Shown: piece after piece, positions 1-11,400 of the stretch
Layout: every line of letters starts with the position of its first letter
How positions within the stretch are numbered: position 1 is the first letter of the stretch
NCBI GenBank assembly: GCA_048213135.1
Contig: PS015314.1
Location: 32,515-72,227 of the forward strand
Length of the DNA: 39,713 nt
Origin: Reclinomonas americana ATCC 50394
Lineage: Eukaryota; Jakobida; Jakobea; Jakobida
Direction: 5' to 3'
The notes under the pieces: generated by a model
Database searches by the model: none
The model's input: only the letters and a program-made list of their open reading frames with translations
Told to the model about the DNA's origin: nothing
Program-made: the position numbers and the translations under genes

Positions 1-19
1 AGAGAGAGAGAGAGACGAG

Positions 20-75
<56 letters not shown>
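1..75. repeat. (GA)n microsatellite
   Basis: Almost pure GA dinucleotide repeat at the left edge of the window, presumably inside the next intron of the CHD1L-like gene, because the exon ending at 118 is followed by a GTGAGA donor on the minus strand. Confidence 0.95.
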
Positions 76-79
<4 letters not shown>

Positions 80-117
80 GCGCAAGTAACAAGATTTGCA
101 AGCGCAATCTTTCTCAC

Positions 118-1839
118 CAATGGCACCGGCAGACACCAACTTGAAGACGCGGACGGCCTTGGTCTGCCCGAGACGATGCGCACGGTCCTACTCGTAGCAA
201 AGTGAGATGCAGCTCAGCAGACACACCGCAACCATCACCACCCACCTGTGCCTGCAAATCGACTTGCGGATTCCAGTCCGTGTCATCTGTGAAGGCAACA
301 GTCAGCACCTGGTATGCTCAATGGCAGCCAGTAAGACGCACAGAACACGACCACATCTGCAACGAGAACAATCAGCAACATGAAGAAACACCACAGCCGT
401 TCCTCCCTCACACGTACCGGCGGCAATCAAGTTCAGACCGACGCCTCCAGCGCGCGTGCTCAACAGAAACACAAATGGCACATCGTCGCCACTGGCATCA
501 GCGGAGGACTTGCCCTTGCCGGCGCCGCCGTCGAGGGTCATTTGCCGCGAACGCTTTGGTGCATCGCTGTCGGCGGCAGGTGAGGCCGGTGAGGCGGCTG
601 CGGTGGTGGTGGTGGCGGCTCTTGGTGTGGAGAAGTGGGAGATGGCGGTGAAGCGCTCTTCGCCGCGGACGGATCCGTCGAGGCGCTCGTATCTGCGAAG
701 GAGGGAAGGGAATAGAGAGGAGATGAGAAGGAGAAGAGGAAGGGGAGATGAGAAGGAGAACAGGAAGGGGAAAAGAAAGGTGCGAGTGGAATGCCTGAGA
801 CATGCAACCACGACAGCAGCAACAAGCGGTGAACACGCAACTTCCACCGACGCAGATGCAAGTAGTCCTGCAAAATGTCGAGCATGGCGGTGAACTGCGA
901 AAACAGCTGCACCGAGATGTTCAGCTTTGTGGCGAACACACATAGCACGAAGAAGGGTGACAGTACACACCAGAACGCGATGGCCGGCGCGCTTCAGTCG
1001 CATGAGGAGCTTGTCGAGGATGATCACTGCAAGCCATCATCGTTAGGAATCGCGTGCACACACACAACGACCATGACATGCACGCAACGCTTGGTGGAGG
1101 CCACAACGAGGTGCTCGCCGAGTCGGAACGGCTCCGGCTCCACGCCCTCGAAGAGGTACGGGTGACCGGCGCACTTGCGCAGTTGCATGACGACTGCGCA
1201 CGGAGAGTGAGTTCAGCACAAGAACACTCATTCACAAATGCAACATCACCGTTCAGCATGTTGGCCTTGCTGGGACCCGTCAGCAGCTCCGGGAGTGTGC
1301 GCTCGAGGATGCTCTTGTAGATCTTGCGTTGTAGCGCGGTGAGGGGGGCGCGGAGGGTGTACTCGGCCTTGGGCGGGAGCGTGAGGTCTTTGCCGACGTC
1401 GATTTTGCGGCGGCGGAGGAGGAAGGGGCGCTGAGCGAGGGAAAGGGTGAGGGGGAGAAGGGGGAAGGGGGAGACAGGGGAAAGAGGGAGGGGTGAAAGG
1501 GGAAGGGGTGACGGGAAAGAGAAGGCAGGGAAAGGGTGATGGGGAGAATGGGGAAAGGGTGAGGGGAGAGGAGGAAAGGGGATGGGAGAAGGGGGAAGAG
1601 AGAAAGGAGAAGTGCGAGGGAAAGCAGGGAATGGATGATGTATACTCTGCGATAAATTAACACAGAAAATAGGGGTAGCCGACAGTATCGTGTATTCAGC
1701 ACGGTGAGAGAGACGGACGGGCCTGGTAAAAGGCTGACAAGGGGAGACTGACAGACAGACAGGCAGACAGGCAGATAAAAAGACAGATAGACAGAGAGAC
1801 AGACAGCCAGACAGAGAGACAGAGAGTTTGAGAGAGAGT

Positions 1840-1877
<38 letters not shown>

Positions 1878-4800
1878 GAGAGAGAGAGAGAGAGACAGAC
1901 AGAGAGTGAGAGACAGACAGACAGAAGACCACAAGACAGACAGACAGACACAGACAGAGAGAGAGATACAGACACAGACAGAACGAGAGAAATGGTAGGG
2001 AGAAAAAGAAGAAAGAAACAGCGAGAAAAACAGTGAAAGACAAGGAGAGTCGCACACACGGACGGAGAGAAGAAGGGCGCGTCAATGATGGACAGATGAC
2101 ACATGAACGAGACAAGGGGCGATAGAGTCAACGAATGCGAGAGTGACTGAGCTACAAAGAGAGAATGGCCATCCACTGTCGACACGTACCAACACTTCAT
2201 GCAGCTCCTGCGCTCCCTCGCCACCGGTGCCCTCGTCGGCTTGCCGATATCTCCGTGAAAAGTCTCGCACATCGTAGAACCTGCACAAAAGGATATGAGA
2301 AACTGGTGTGCCCAGAGGCGACATTGGAGGAGTGCAGCAGCGACACGAGTGGAAGCACATGACAAAAGAAGAAGAATGCACTGACACCACAGGACTACAG
2401 CAACGATAGCAAGACATGAGGAGTGCACAGAAAACTATCACCGACAGAGGAGGAGGAATGCAAGAAAGAATACACCACGGACACAGAGGAAGAAGAGTGT
2501 AATGTCGACAGCGGAGAAGCGCAATACCAACGAGCGAGAAGTAAAGAAAGTAGAGCGAGAATGGAGGAGGGCACATGAGGAATGAAGCAATGGGGAAGTG
2601 TGCAGCGGCAACAAATGAGAGATAACTAAGGAGGAGCGTGCATGAAGGTCACGCAACTTGTTGTGATCCAAGAAATGCAGGATTGACCACAGCTCTGAAA
2701 AGACAAGTCAGGCAGCGCACCAACTAGAAACTGAACAACATGACGCACCGCCAATGTTGTTCTGCAGCGGCGTGCCGGTGAGGAGCACGCGCCGTGGCAT
2801 CTCGTACTCCTCCGTCAGCTTCTTGAAGAGCTGACTCTTGTGGTTTTTCAGTCGATGTGCCTGTCAAAGGTAAAACAGTTGGATCAGCGAAGGGAGACGA
2901 GAGAGAGAAGGAGCGTCACTGCTGGAAGTCGACTGTGTACGTGTGCGAGAAAGCAGGAGAGCAGCGTCAAGGGCAAGAACTGAGGAAGCTCAGGGGGTGT
3001 GCAGAATAGAGAACAGGGCAATTGTGTCTGCAGCGGGCAGCATAGTTGGGAAGGCCAGCACTGGTAGTGACGGGCAAGAACTGATGGTGCGAGTGAGAAA
3101 GAAGGAGTATAGGAGGAGATGAGTGATTGCAACTGCGTCTGCGGTGAGCAGCCTAGTGGTACAGTCAACACGGGCAGTGACGGGTACGAATTGATGGCGT
3201 GTGAGACAGAAGGCGCAACGAGTGTGTGCCCAATGGGGACGAAGAGAGCAGCTATACCGCGAGGATAGAGAAGGAATGAAGACAAGCGAGAGGAACTGCG
3301 ACATAAATCGACAAAGGATGAGAAGGCACATTCGGCAACACGAGAGACAAACAACGAGAGAAAGAATGACGTCTCTCTCTCTCTCCCTCTTTCCCCATTC
3401 CTCCCCCTTCGCCACCCCGCCCACCTCATCCACCACCACCATCCTCCACATAAACCGACTGAGAAAATCGACCTCCAGCAAGCAATAATCGTATGTCGTC
3501 AGCAGCACGTCAAACGGCAGATCCGGATCCCGTCGCTTCTCTTTCGGCTGCTGCAGCACGCACCGCAGCACCTCCTGCTCCACGGCCTCGCGGTCCTTGC
3601 GCTCTCCCGCGTATGTCACCACGCGCAGAATGCCGGGGCTGAGTGTGCGCGAGAATTCGTCGCGCCAGTTGCGCAGCAGGGAGAGCGGCATGATGATGAG
3701 GAAGGGTGGGCGGATGTTGCATTCGCGGTAGAGGGCGGCGAGGAAGGTGATGGTTTGGATGGTTTTTCCGAGGCCCATTTCGTCGCCTGAAAAGGGGGGA
3801 AGGGAGGGGGAGAAAGGAAAGGGAGTGGGAAGGGAGGGAAGGGAGTGGGAGTGGGAGGGAGAACAGTGAGAAGGAGGGAGAGAAGAGCGTGAGACGGAAG
3901 AGAGAGATGGAACGAACAATAGAGGAGAAGAACAAAGAATGGATGAAAGGGAAAGAAAGTGAATTCTTCGTCCATTCTTCTCCTGCCTCTCCTCGTCCTC
4001 CTCGCCCTCTCAAACAGACACAACACACAGGTTGAGTGTCCCGATGTGAAGGAGACGAACGAACAGAAACACTGAGAGAGCGAGAACAAGAGGAGAAAGG
4101 AAGGAAAAGACTTTGCAGGCAGAAGCACACAGACAGGATGAGACGGAGACGAATGAGAAAGTAAGAGAGGCAACAGCGCGACAGAGGCACAGGGTGGCTA
4201 AAGAGACAAGGGAGAAAGAGGCAAGCATCAACCAAGAGAGAGAAAAGGAGGCAACGGGAGCAAAGGAAGAAGAAGAAAAAGAAGAACAAGAGCAATTGAA
4301 GAGGAGTGAGGAGGAGAAGAGTAAGGGCGAGGACGACGAAGAGCAGCGAGGAGGAGGAGGAGGGATGAGACAACAAGAAGAAGATGAAGAAGAGAACCGG
4401 ACCAATGAGGAAGAGGAAGACAAGTTGATGACAATGCAGAAGATGAACAACCCAAGAAGGAGAGGGAGAAGAGCAAGGAGAAGGAGAAGGGGAAGACGGT
4501 GAACAAGAAGAAGATGCAAAGAGAGGGACAAGACAAGAACAAGAACAATAAGGCGAAAGGAGAGCAAGGAGGCGGAAGAGGAAGACAGAGGGGTGGAATA
4601 AGAGGAACTTTAACAAGAAAGACGAACAAGAGGGAGAAGGAGAAGAGGAAGAGGAGAAGAACAAGAAGAAGAGACAGTCAAGAGAGACAACATGTGATGC
4701 TCTCCTTTCTCCGACATCAATGCACGCACACAATGCACACAATGCACAATGCACACTCACCCAACACACAATTGACTCCGCTCTGCACGCGCTCCAGCAA

Positions 4801-4959
4801 CCAGTTCACACCCGACAACTGATACGCCTTCAGTGTGATCGGAGGCGCATTGCCCTTCTCTCCACCACTCCCAATGTAATCCGGCTGGCGTGAGAGCTGA
4901 ATGATGGAGGCGTTGGTGGTGTGCCGAGAGACCCAAGGCGCAACAGCAGTGGAGGTCAT
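118..4959 (-). CDS. CHD1L/ALC1-like SNF2-family chromatin remodelling ATPase, 3'-partial
   Basis: An ATP-dependent nucleosome remodeller acting in the nucleus. I read 13 exons on the minus strand: 4959-4761, 3786-3425, 2860-2749, 2694-2658, 2280-2190, 1430-1250, 1193-1089, 1026-971, 906-848, 692-418, 356-342, 286-246, 187-118. All phases agree and give about 534 residues before the window ends. Visible helicase motifs in order: [14 protein letters not shown] (Q-like motif), GDEMGLGKT (Walker A, split by an intron after the first G), VVVDE|AHRLKN (DEAH box, split), [78 protein letters not shown] and [15 protein letters not shown]. The 'HPYLF.GVEPEPF' and 'DGSVRGEER' stretches are characteristic of CHD1L rather than ISWI or CHD1. 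The ATG at 4957-4959 is the most natural start, but an in-frame ATG exists at 5070. The C-terminal part (a macro domain in animal CHD1L) would lie left of the window, so I cannot tell whether it is present. Exon 11 is only 15 nt. Confidence 0.85.
1741..1960. repeat. (CAGA)n-type microsatellite in CHD1L-like intron
   Basis: Imperfect GACA/CAGA tetranucleotide array mixed with GA repeats, inside the intron between exons 1430-1250 and 2280-2190. Its lack of stops creates spurious Cys-Leu-Ser open frames. Confidence 0.9.
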
Positions 4960-5296
4960 GTCTCTCTCAAGAAAAGAAACAAAAGGGAAATGCAAAGGTC
5001 GATGTCGAGGTCGATGTCGACTGTCGACAACCAGAGTGCGTGTGTCCGGTGGAGGCAACAACCGCAACAACTATGCTGATGCTAGCAGCAACACATAGCC
5101 GCATGATGGTGATCACCAGAGAAGGAGACATGACGATAAGTAAGCGAAAAAAGTCAAATAATTCGATCGCGATATCGATCTCTTTGCGGTTCGTTCTCCG
5201 AGCTTGTGTACAGTACCTTGCAATTGTCAATGTGTTACGGAAACCATGCACGCTGGCGACCAATGAATGCAACTGTTCAACCACGATTACTGCGGT

Positions 5297-5782
5297 NNNN
5301 NNNNNNNNNNNNNNNNNNNNNNNNNNNNNNNNNNNNNNNNNNNNNNNNNNNNNNNNNNNNNNNNNNNNNNNNNNNNNNNNNNNNNNNNNNNNNNNNNNNN
5401 NNNNNNNNNNNNNNNNNNNNNNNNNNNNNNNNNNNNNNNNNNNNNNNNNNNNNNNNNNNNNNNNNNNNNNNNNNNNNNNNNNNNNNNNNNNNNNNNNNNN
5501 NNNNNNNNNNNNNNNNNNNNNNNNNNNNNNNNNNNNNNNNNNNNNNNNNNNNNNNNNNNNNNNNNNNNNNNNNNNNNNNNNNNNNNNNNNNNNNNNNNNN
5601 NNNNNNNNNNNNNNNNNNNNNNNNNNNNNNNNNNNNNNNNNNNNNNNNNNNNNNNNNNNNNNNNNNNNNNNNNNNNNNNNNNNNNNNNNNNNNNNNNNNN
5701 NNNNNNNNNNNNNNNNNNNNNNNNNNNNNNNNNNNNNNNNNNNNNNNNNNNNNNNNNNNNNNNNNNNNNNNNNNNNNNNNNN
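5297..5782. other. Assembly gap (N run)
   Basis: 486 undetermined bases between the starts of two divergent genes. Open frames running across the Ns carry no information. Confidence 0.99.
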
Positions 5783-5873
5783 TAGGCATGCACGCTTATA
5801 CGGTGAAGATCGCAGTTCTCGACTTGTTCGGAGCTCCGAGAGCGAACACACACACACACAAGGAACCCGCTGC

Positions 5874-5941
5874 TGCCTCAAGATTGGTGTCTGTGTTGAT
5901 GTTTTGGATATGGTTGAACTTGGGTCATCAAGACAGCTGTT
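5874..5941 (+). repeat. Dispersed homologous segment, copy 1
   Basis: Closely matches the reverse complement of 36121-36175: a CTCAAGATTGGTGT block, a TTGATGTTTTGG block and a following CTTGG-GTCATCA block occur in the same order. It lies 370-430 bp upstream of the TANGO2-like ATG, in sense orientation. Copy 2 lies upstream of, and in sense with, the MAPK-like gene. One frame reads LKIGVC[V/I]DVL in both copies, with mostly silent or conservative differences, so it may be a fragment of coding sequence. Function unknown. Confidence 0.6.
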
Positions 5942-6147
5942 GTTTGTTGGTGAATGAATTCTTGTTTCTTCGATATCTACTGCAGATCTCGAGCCAGCTC
6001 GTCAACGTGTATCTGCAGCGCAGCGCTTTCGTGCTTCATTCTGTGCGCATCAATGAAGTGGCTTCATGGTATCCGCCGAGCTTGTTAGAGCCCAACTACA
6101 CCGAAACTGTCGTTGTGTAAATGCTTCGTTTACAGCATCGATCACAA

Positions 6148-6184
6148 ATGTGCCTCCTCGTGTTGGCCATCGGCATGCACCCAA
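6148..6184 (+). repeat. Duplicate copy of the TANGO2-like first exon
   Basis: These 37 bases differ from the functional-looking exon at 6309-6345 by a single synonymous change (CTC/CTT), and similarity extends to about 85 bp including flanks. Both copies start with ATG and encode MCLLVLAIGMHP followed by the same A|GTTCTC donor. It could be an alternative first exon or a recent tandem duplication. The copy nearer exon 2 is used in the main model, but the sequence alone does not decide. Confidence 0.65.
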
Positions 6185-6308
6185 GTTCTCCTCCTCCACA
6201 CTCACCACTCCCCTCACTGTAGCACTCTCACACACCTCACACAATGCAGCACATTTCTGAACGTATCGCTTGTGTAGACGATCATTTACAGCTCGATCAC
6301 AATCACAA

Positions 6309-7532
6309 ATGTGCCTTCTCGTGTTGGCCATCGGCATGCACCCAAGTTCTCCTCACCCCACACTCGCCACTCTGAAGCACCCACTCACACACTCCACACA
6401 GCATTCCCACTGGTGTTGGCCTTTAATCGCGATGAAGTACCAGTGCGTCTCTCCTTCCCTCACTTCTCCCCCACTCTCACTCACCCACTCACAGGGCCGC
6501 GACAGTGAACCCGCCTCCATCGACCCCTCCACAGGCATCCTCCGCCCACTCGACATCAAAAGCCAAGGCTCCTTCATCGCTCTCAACACCCATACAGGTC
6601 CACACACAGACACACACACACACACACACTCTCTCTCTCTCACTCTCGTGACTCAAAGGTCGCCTTGTTGCTCTCACCAATTACGACGATCGAGTGAGCG
6701 ATGTCGTGGCGCCACCTGCACCAGGCAGCGGAGCCCGATCGCGAGGACAACTCGTCGTGTTGAGTCTCTTTTCCCCGCACTCCCTCTCCTTCCATCTCCC
6801 TTCTCACTCACTCCCTCCTCACAGCAACATCGCCAGTGGAGACGAGTCGCCCGACGACATTGCCGAGTGGCACCGCTTCCACGGCTTCTCACTGACCACC
6901 TGCAACGTGTTTGCGCCTCTGGAGCACGAGGTCCTCGTCGTCACCAATCGCCCTCTTTCCACACACGACAATGAGGAGATCCCGCGACGCACTCTGCGCC
7001 CGCCTCTGCTGCTGGCCGTGTCGAATGGATCGGTGTTGGACGAGGCCACGCACGGACCCAAGACGCAAGTGGTGCGCGATGGACTGCAGCGTTTGCTGGA
7101 GTCACTGCAGGCGAGTGAAGAGGACGAGTCGGCACTGGTCGAGCAGCTGTGCGATGGCTTGGCGGAGCTCATGTTTCGTTGGTGATCTATAGGCAGCAAC
7201 GACACTGTGCTTTGCTTAACAAGGAGCGCAGGTCTGATGCCGATGCGCCACCTGTGGACGAGCGGATCCGCGATGCGACGCTCTTCCGACCCGGTGTGTA
7301 TCGCGACGAGCATGAGCTGGTGTGCTGTCAAGCGGTGTTTGTGCGCGGTCACGAGCCAGAGCACTTGGCGGCGTCGTTTTCGACCGTGTCGCAGACGATG
7401 GTGGTGCGCACGGCGTCGGGCAAGGTGGTGTGGTGGGAGCGGGAGACGCCGCCGGGGAGGGCGAGGAGTGAGTGGAGTGAGTGGCGGGTGGTGGAGGTGG
7501 AGGTGGTGCGGGGGAGGGAGTGTACGCCGTGA
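6309..7532 (+). CDS. TANGO2/NRDE-family protein (DUF833)
   Basis: Family members have been linked to Golgi/ER organisation, heme or lipid handling; the biochemical role is unsettled. Six exons, 6309-6345, 6402-6442, 6495-6597, 6659-6758, 6825-7181 and 7232-7532, join in phase to about 312 residues. The N terminus has the family signature: Met-Cys start (MCLLVLAIGMHP), then PLVLAFNRDE with the invariant N-R-D-E, then RLVALTNYDD. An N-terminal Met-Cys exposes a catalytic-type Cys2 as in Ntn hydrolase-like relatives (family knowledge). The RGQLV and later F.GF.L...NVF parts also fit TANGO2. Exon 4 uses a GTTGAG donor; the frame is also open through that intron, so retention would not immediately truncate the protein. 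The last intron (7182-7231) is inferred from phase and is the least certain. Length is normal for the family. Confidence 0.8.
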
Positions 7533-8103
7533 GAAAAGAATGATGAAAAGGGTGCGACGTCGAGGTCCATCTTTATTTGTCCGACGCGTTTCGTTTTGCA
7601 CTTTGTCGGTGAGCTGCGGATGCACTCAGTGGGTGTGTGTGTGTGTGTGAGTGAGAGAAAGAGAGAGACACAACTGAGTCATATACGCGACTTTGTGAGA
7701 GAAGCGGTGATACGTGATGGAGATGAAAGCGGAAGTGAAATAGATTTCATCGCGCATTGTGTGGACAGAAGAACAGTGAGCGACGGGTTTGAGTTGCACC
7801 GCAACGCGTTGCTTGTTTCTCTGTGAGCGTGCATGTGTGGAGAATGCAAACGGAGTGCGATTACTGAACGGACTCATCATCTCAATCTGCCTTGTGCGTG
7901 TTTTCCCAACTCTCTCTCTCTCTCTCACTCGCTCGCTCGCTCGCTCTCTCAACATGAACGATGAATCTTCTGTGGCATATCAAGACGTCTTCATTTCAGC
8001 GCAGATTCTTTCCGTGCCTGCGTCTTTCTCTTTCCCCCTTTTTCCTTCCTCCCCTTTCCTTCCAGCTCTCTCTCTTTCTTTCTTCTTTCTTTCTTTCTTT
8101 CTT

Positions 8104-8159
<56 letters not shown>

Positions 8160-8276
8160 CTACTACTNNNNNNNNNNNNNNNNNNNNCCGTCGTCGTACG
8201 TACGTACGTACGTACGTACGTACGTACGTACGTACGTACGTACGTACGTACGTACGTACGTACGTACTACGTACTA

Positions 8277-8348
<72 letters not shown>

Positions 8349-8364
8349 TTTTTTTCTTCTTCTT

Positions 8365-8410
<46 letters not shown>

Positions 8411-8465
8411 CGTATGCACAGTCCTTGCTGATAATGATTCTCTCACCCACTCAGCTCCAATATTA
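7533..8465. other. Intergenic microsatellite region with gap
   Basis: Between the TANGO2-like stop and the HEPN-NB-ARC gene start. It holds short GT and TC runs, a long CT tract (about 8078-8157), a 20-base N gap (8168-8187), a (CGTA)n array (8196-8275) and a second CT tract (8281-8403). I see no gene and no recognisable regulatory element. Confidence 0.8.
8196..8275. repeat. (CGTA)n array beside a gap
   Basis: Near-perfect ACGT tetranucleotide repeat flanked on both sides by CT tracts and starting 8 bp after an N run. Similar ACGT tracts occur beside three other gaps in the window (see findings), so it may be a sequencing artefact rather than genomic DNA. Confidence 0.85.
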
Positions 8466-11400
8466 ATGGCTGCCGCCGCCGATGCTGCATCTCCGTCTGT
8501 CACCGCCAGCTCGGATGGCATTCGCAGGTACTTTGTCATGCAGATCGCTCGCTGTGTCATCATCGCCATTTGCTCACCACCATGTTCTGCAGCGACGGTG
8601 AACTGCAAGCCGCGAGGTAGGTGTTTCTTTACTATCATGTGCGTGTGTCTTTGCTCATCCCTTGCATCACAGTACTGTGAACATGGGACTGGAGGTGACC
8701 GAGGCTGCTCTTCGACTGCGATGTCAACGTGCGCTGGCCGAGTTCAGTCGCACTCACATCGACTTTGATGTGCGCGCCTGGCTACCCAAGTACACACCGT
8801 CGTGCTGGAAGCCGGATGATCCGGCAGTGAAGGACTGGCGTCGACGGCACACACCTCTCCATCCGCAGTTTGTCAAGTTGGACGACAAGAAGCGTGATTG
8901 TGTCATGGAGTGGCGCAGTGCATTCGAGGCAGATCGCGATGCCGACCCGCCATGTCATGGCTTCGATACGACTGCTCTAACCTCCATTCTGCTGTACGGT
9001 GGATGGGTGGACGACAGTGGTCGTGCATTCATGCTGCTTGACGACGACAAGGAGCGCGAGGCCGTGAAGCAGATTCGCGCTTTACGCAACGAGGTGGCGC
9101 ACGAACTGTCGAATCCAAAGACGAGTGTGGAAGCTGCGGTTCTGCGCAATCTCGCCAAGGACGGTGCCTTTCTCCGTGTTCTTTCTGGCCTGTGTCTGGG
9201 CGACGACAGTGAGGCGTTCTGCGGGCGGATTCGCTGGGCACATCAACTGGCGCTGCGCCAGCTTGCCAGCGACACTGTCATTTTCAGAAACGTGAATCAG
9301 CTGGACGGGTTTCCGTTTCCCAGTCGCGTTGTCGAGGCCGAGCGACTTGCGGAGCGACTGCTTCAATGCGAAGTCGGTTTGTGGATGATGCACGTTCCTC
9401 TCTCTCTCTCGATTCGCTTGCTTACATTGTGCTCGTGGTGAGCAGGTGATACTCCCGGAGTGATTGTGCTCTCTGGTGAGGGAGGGAGCGGCAAGACCAC
9501 ACTGGCCGAGTTGATTGTGTCGCAGATGGAGCGGCGCGAGTGGCGTGGCTCAGCGGTCTACTCCGACATGCGCGGTCATACAGGCGATGAAGAGCAGTAC
9601 ACCTCGGTGAGTGCGCTTGTGCTTGTGGATTTGTGTAACGTGAAGCCCGCATTGTTGGTGGTCACGGCATGTGTGTGACACAGGCCATTGACATGCTCGG
9701 GAGTGCATTGCGAGGATTTGCAAGCGTCATGGCATCGGAACGATCAAAGACAGAGTTGCTGGCGCATATCGATCTGTGGGAGAAGGGCGGAGAGGTGGAA
9801 ATGATGCGCAAGCGCCTGGGCGATCTCATGGCGGACACTCGTGGAGTGTTGCTGCTGGATAATGTGGGCAGTGCAAAGCAAGTACTGGATATTATTCGAC
9901 CGTATCACGGTGTGTATGATTGTGCGTGCTCTTGACTTTGAGGTGTCAGTCTCACTCACCATCCACTGTAATGATGATGCAGGGACGCGCCGATTGACGG
10001 CATCGATGATAATTCTGACGACTCGATTCAACCGAGTTGCCGAGCAGCTGCAGCAATCGCCGGTGCTGGGCTCAGCCTCGGTCATGCGTGTGTCGGTGGG
10101 TGACGTGGAAGCCGACGATGTGGCGCAGTATGTGCGCCAGCAGATTGATGCACCGGAGGAGATTTGTCGTGAAGTGGCGGAAGCGGCTGCGGAGCAGCCA
10201 CAGGCTTTTCGCGTTGCTCTCTGCATGAGGTTTGTGTATTGTGTGTTGATCTTCTTGTGCACACATGGTGAGTGACAAGTATACACATGCAGCATGCTGG
10301 AACGAGAGCCTCTGGAGACATTGGCGAGCGATGAGTTGCATGTGCGTCTGGCGGAGACTCGAACACTGGCTCTGGAGGATCTGATGGCCAAGAATCTGTC
10401 CAGCTGCTCGCCGCTGATGCGACAAGTGTTGCTGCTTGTGACGGCACTGCAACAAATGCGGTTGCATAGCACGCGTCGTATGGTGATGCTGCTCGTGCTG
10501 GTGTTCGGGAGTGAGGTTATGTCGGAGTCGGGAGCTTGGGTGCGGCAACTGACGGAACGGTGCGAAAGTGAGATTACTGGTGGCTTAGGTGACGGCGACT
10601 GCAAGGGCGATGTGACACAGGCGCTGGAACTGTTGCGTCGGTCAATGCTGCTGCAGGCCAGGTCAACACTGTCGTGTGATGCAGTGTGTCGGATGGTGAC
10701 TGGTGACGAGTTTTCCATGGAGCAATCGAGATTGGAGTACTACGCGCACGATATCGTGATGGAGTGGCTGGTGTCTGGCGGGCGCGAGCGGGGTGCACTT
10801 GGGTGCTGTGATGCGATTACTGATATTGTTCTCAGTGGCTTGGCCTGTGTAGGCAGTGGTGAGATCGGCAATGTGACCGAGGACATGCTAATTGATGTTC
10901 GCCCGTGTCTGCAAGTTGTATGGAGCCAGTTGCTGTCGACTATGCAGCGTGGGTGGATGCAAGGTGCTTTGCCTGCCGCGATGTCGAAGATGCGATTTGT
11001 CGGTGTGCAGTGCCTGGCATGTTTGGCGGAGACGCGTCTCCCGGTCGGCGATTTTGGTGCAGATGTGGCGATAGCATGTGCTCAATGGCTGAGAGAGCGG
11101 CAACTGGATCAGACGGATCGTGACGTGTTGCACTGGAGAGCAGAATGTGTAGCGGCGCTGCTGACGAGTGCACGTCGTGACGATGAAGCAGCCGAGTATT
11201 TGAAAGAGTACCTTACCACAGTGGAAGTCACTGATGACAGAAAAATGATTGCAATGCTTCTGCATCGGTGCGGATGTTGTCTACAGACTGTAGGCAAACT
11301 TCCCGAGGCTGAGCGACTGTACCGCGAGGTGTTGACGTTTAGACGTGAGGTGCTAGGTGACAGGCATCCAGGTACGCTTGCATCCGTGAGCAATCTTGCT

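Larger units (their letters stand above)
4960..6308. other. Divergent intergenic region between CHD1L-like and TANGO2-like genes
   Basis: About 1.3 kb with no supported gene, interrupted by the assembly gap 5297-5782. It should contain both promoters, but I recognise no TATA box or defined regulatory site. It holds two notable segments annotated separately: a region at 5874-5941 homologous to one upstream of the MAPK-like gene, and an extra copy of the TANGO2-like first exon at 6148-6184. Confidence 0.6.

Noticed and set aside
4113-4502. Plus-strand Glu/Lys-rich frame resembling a charged coiled-coil protein
   Set aside because: Purine-rich low-complexity DNA inside an intron of the CHD1L-like gene on the opposite strand; no conserved motif and no splice context.
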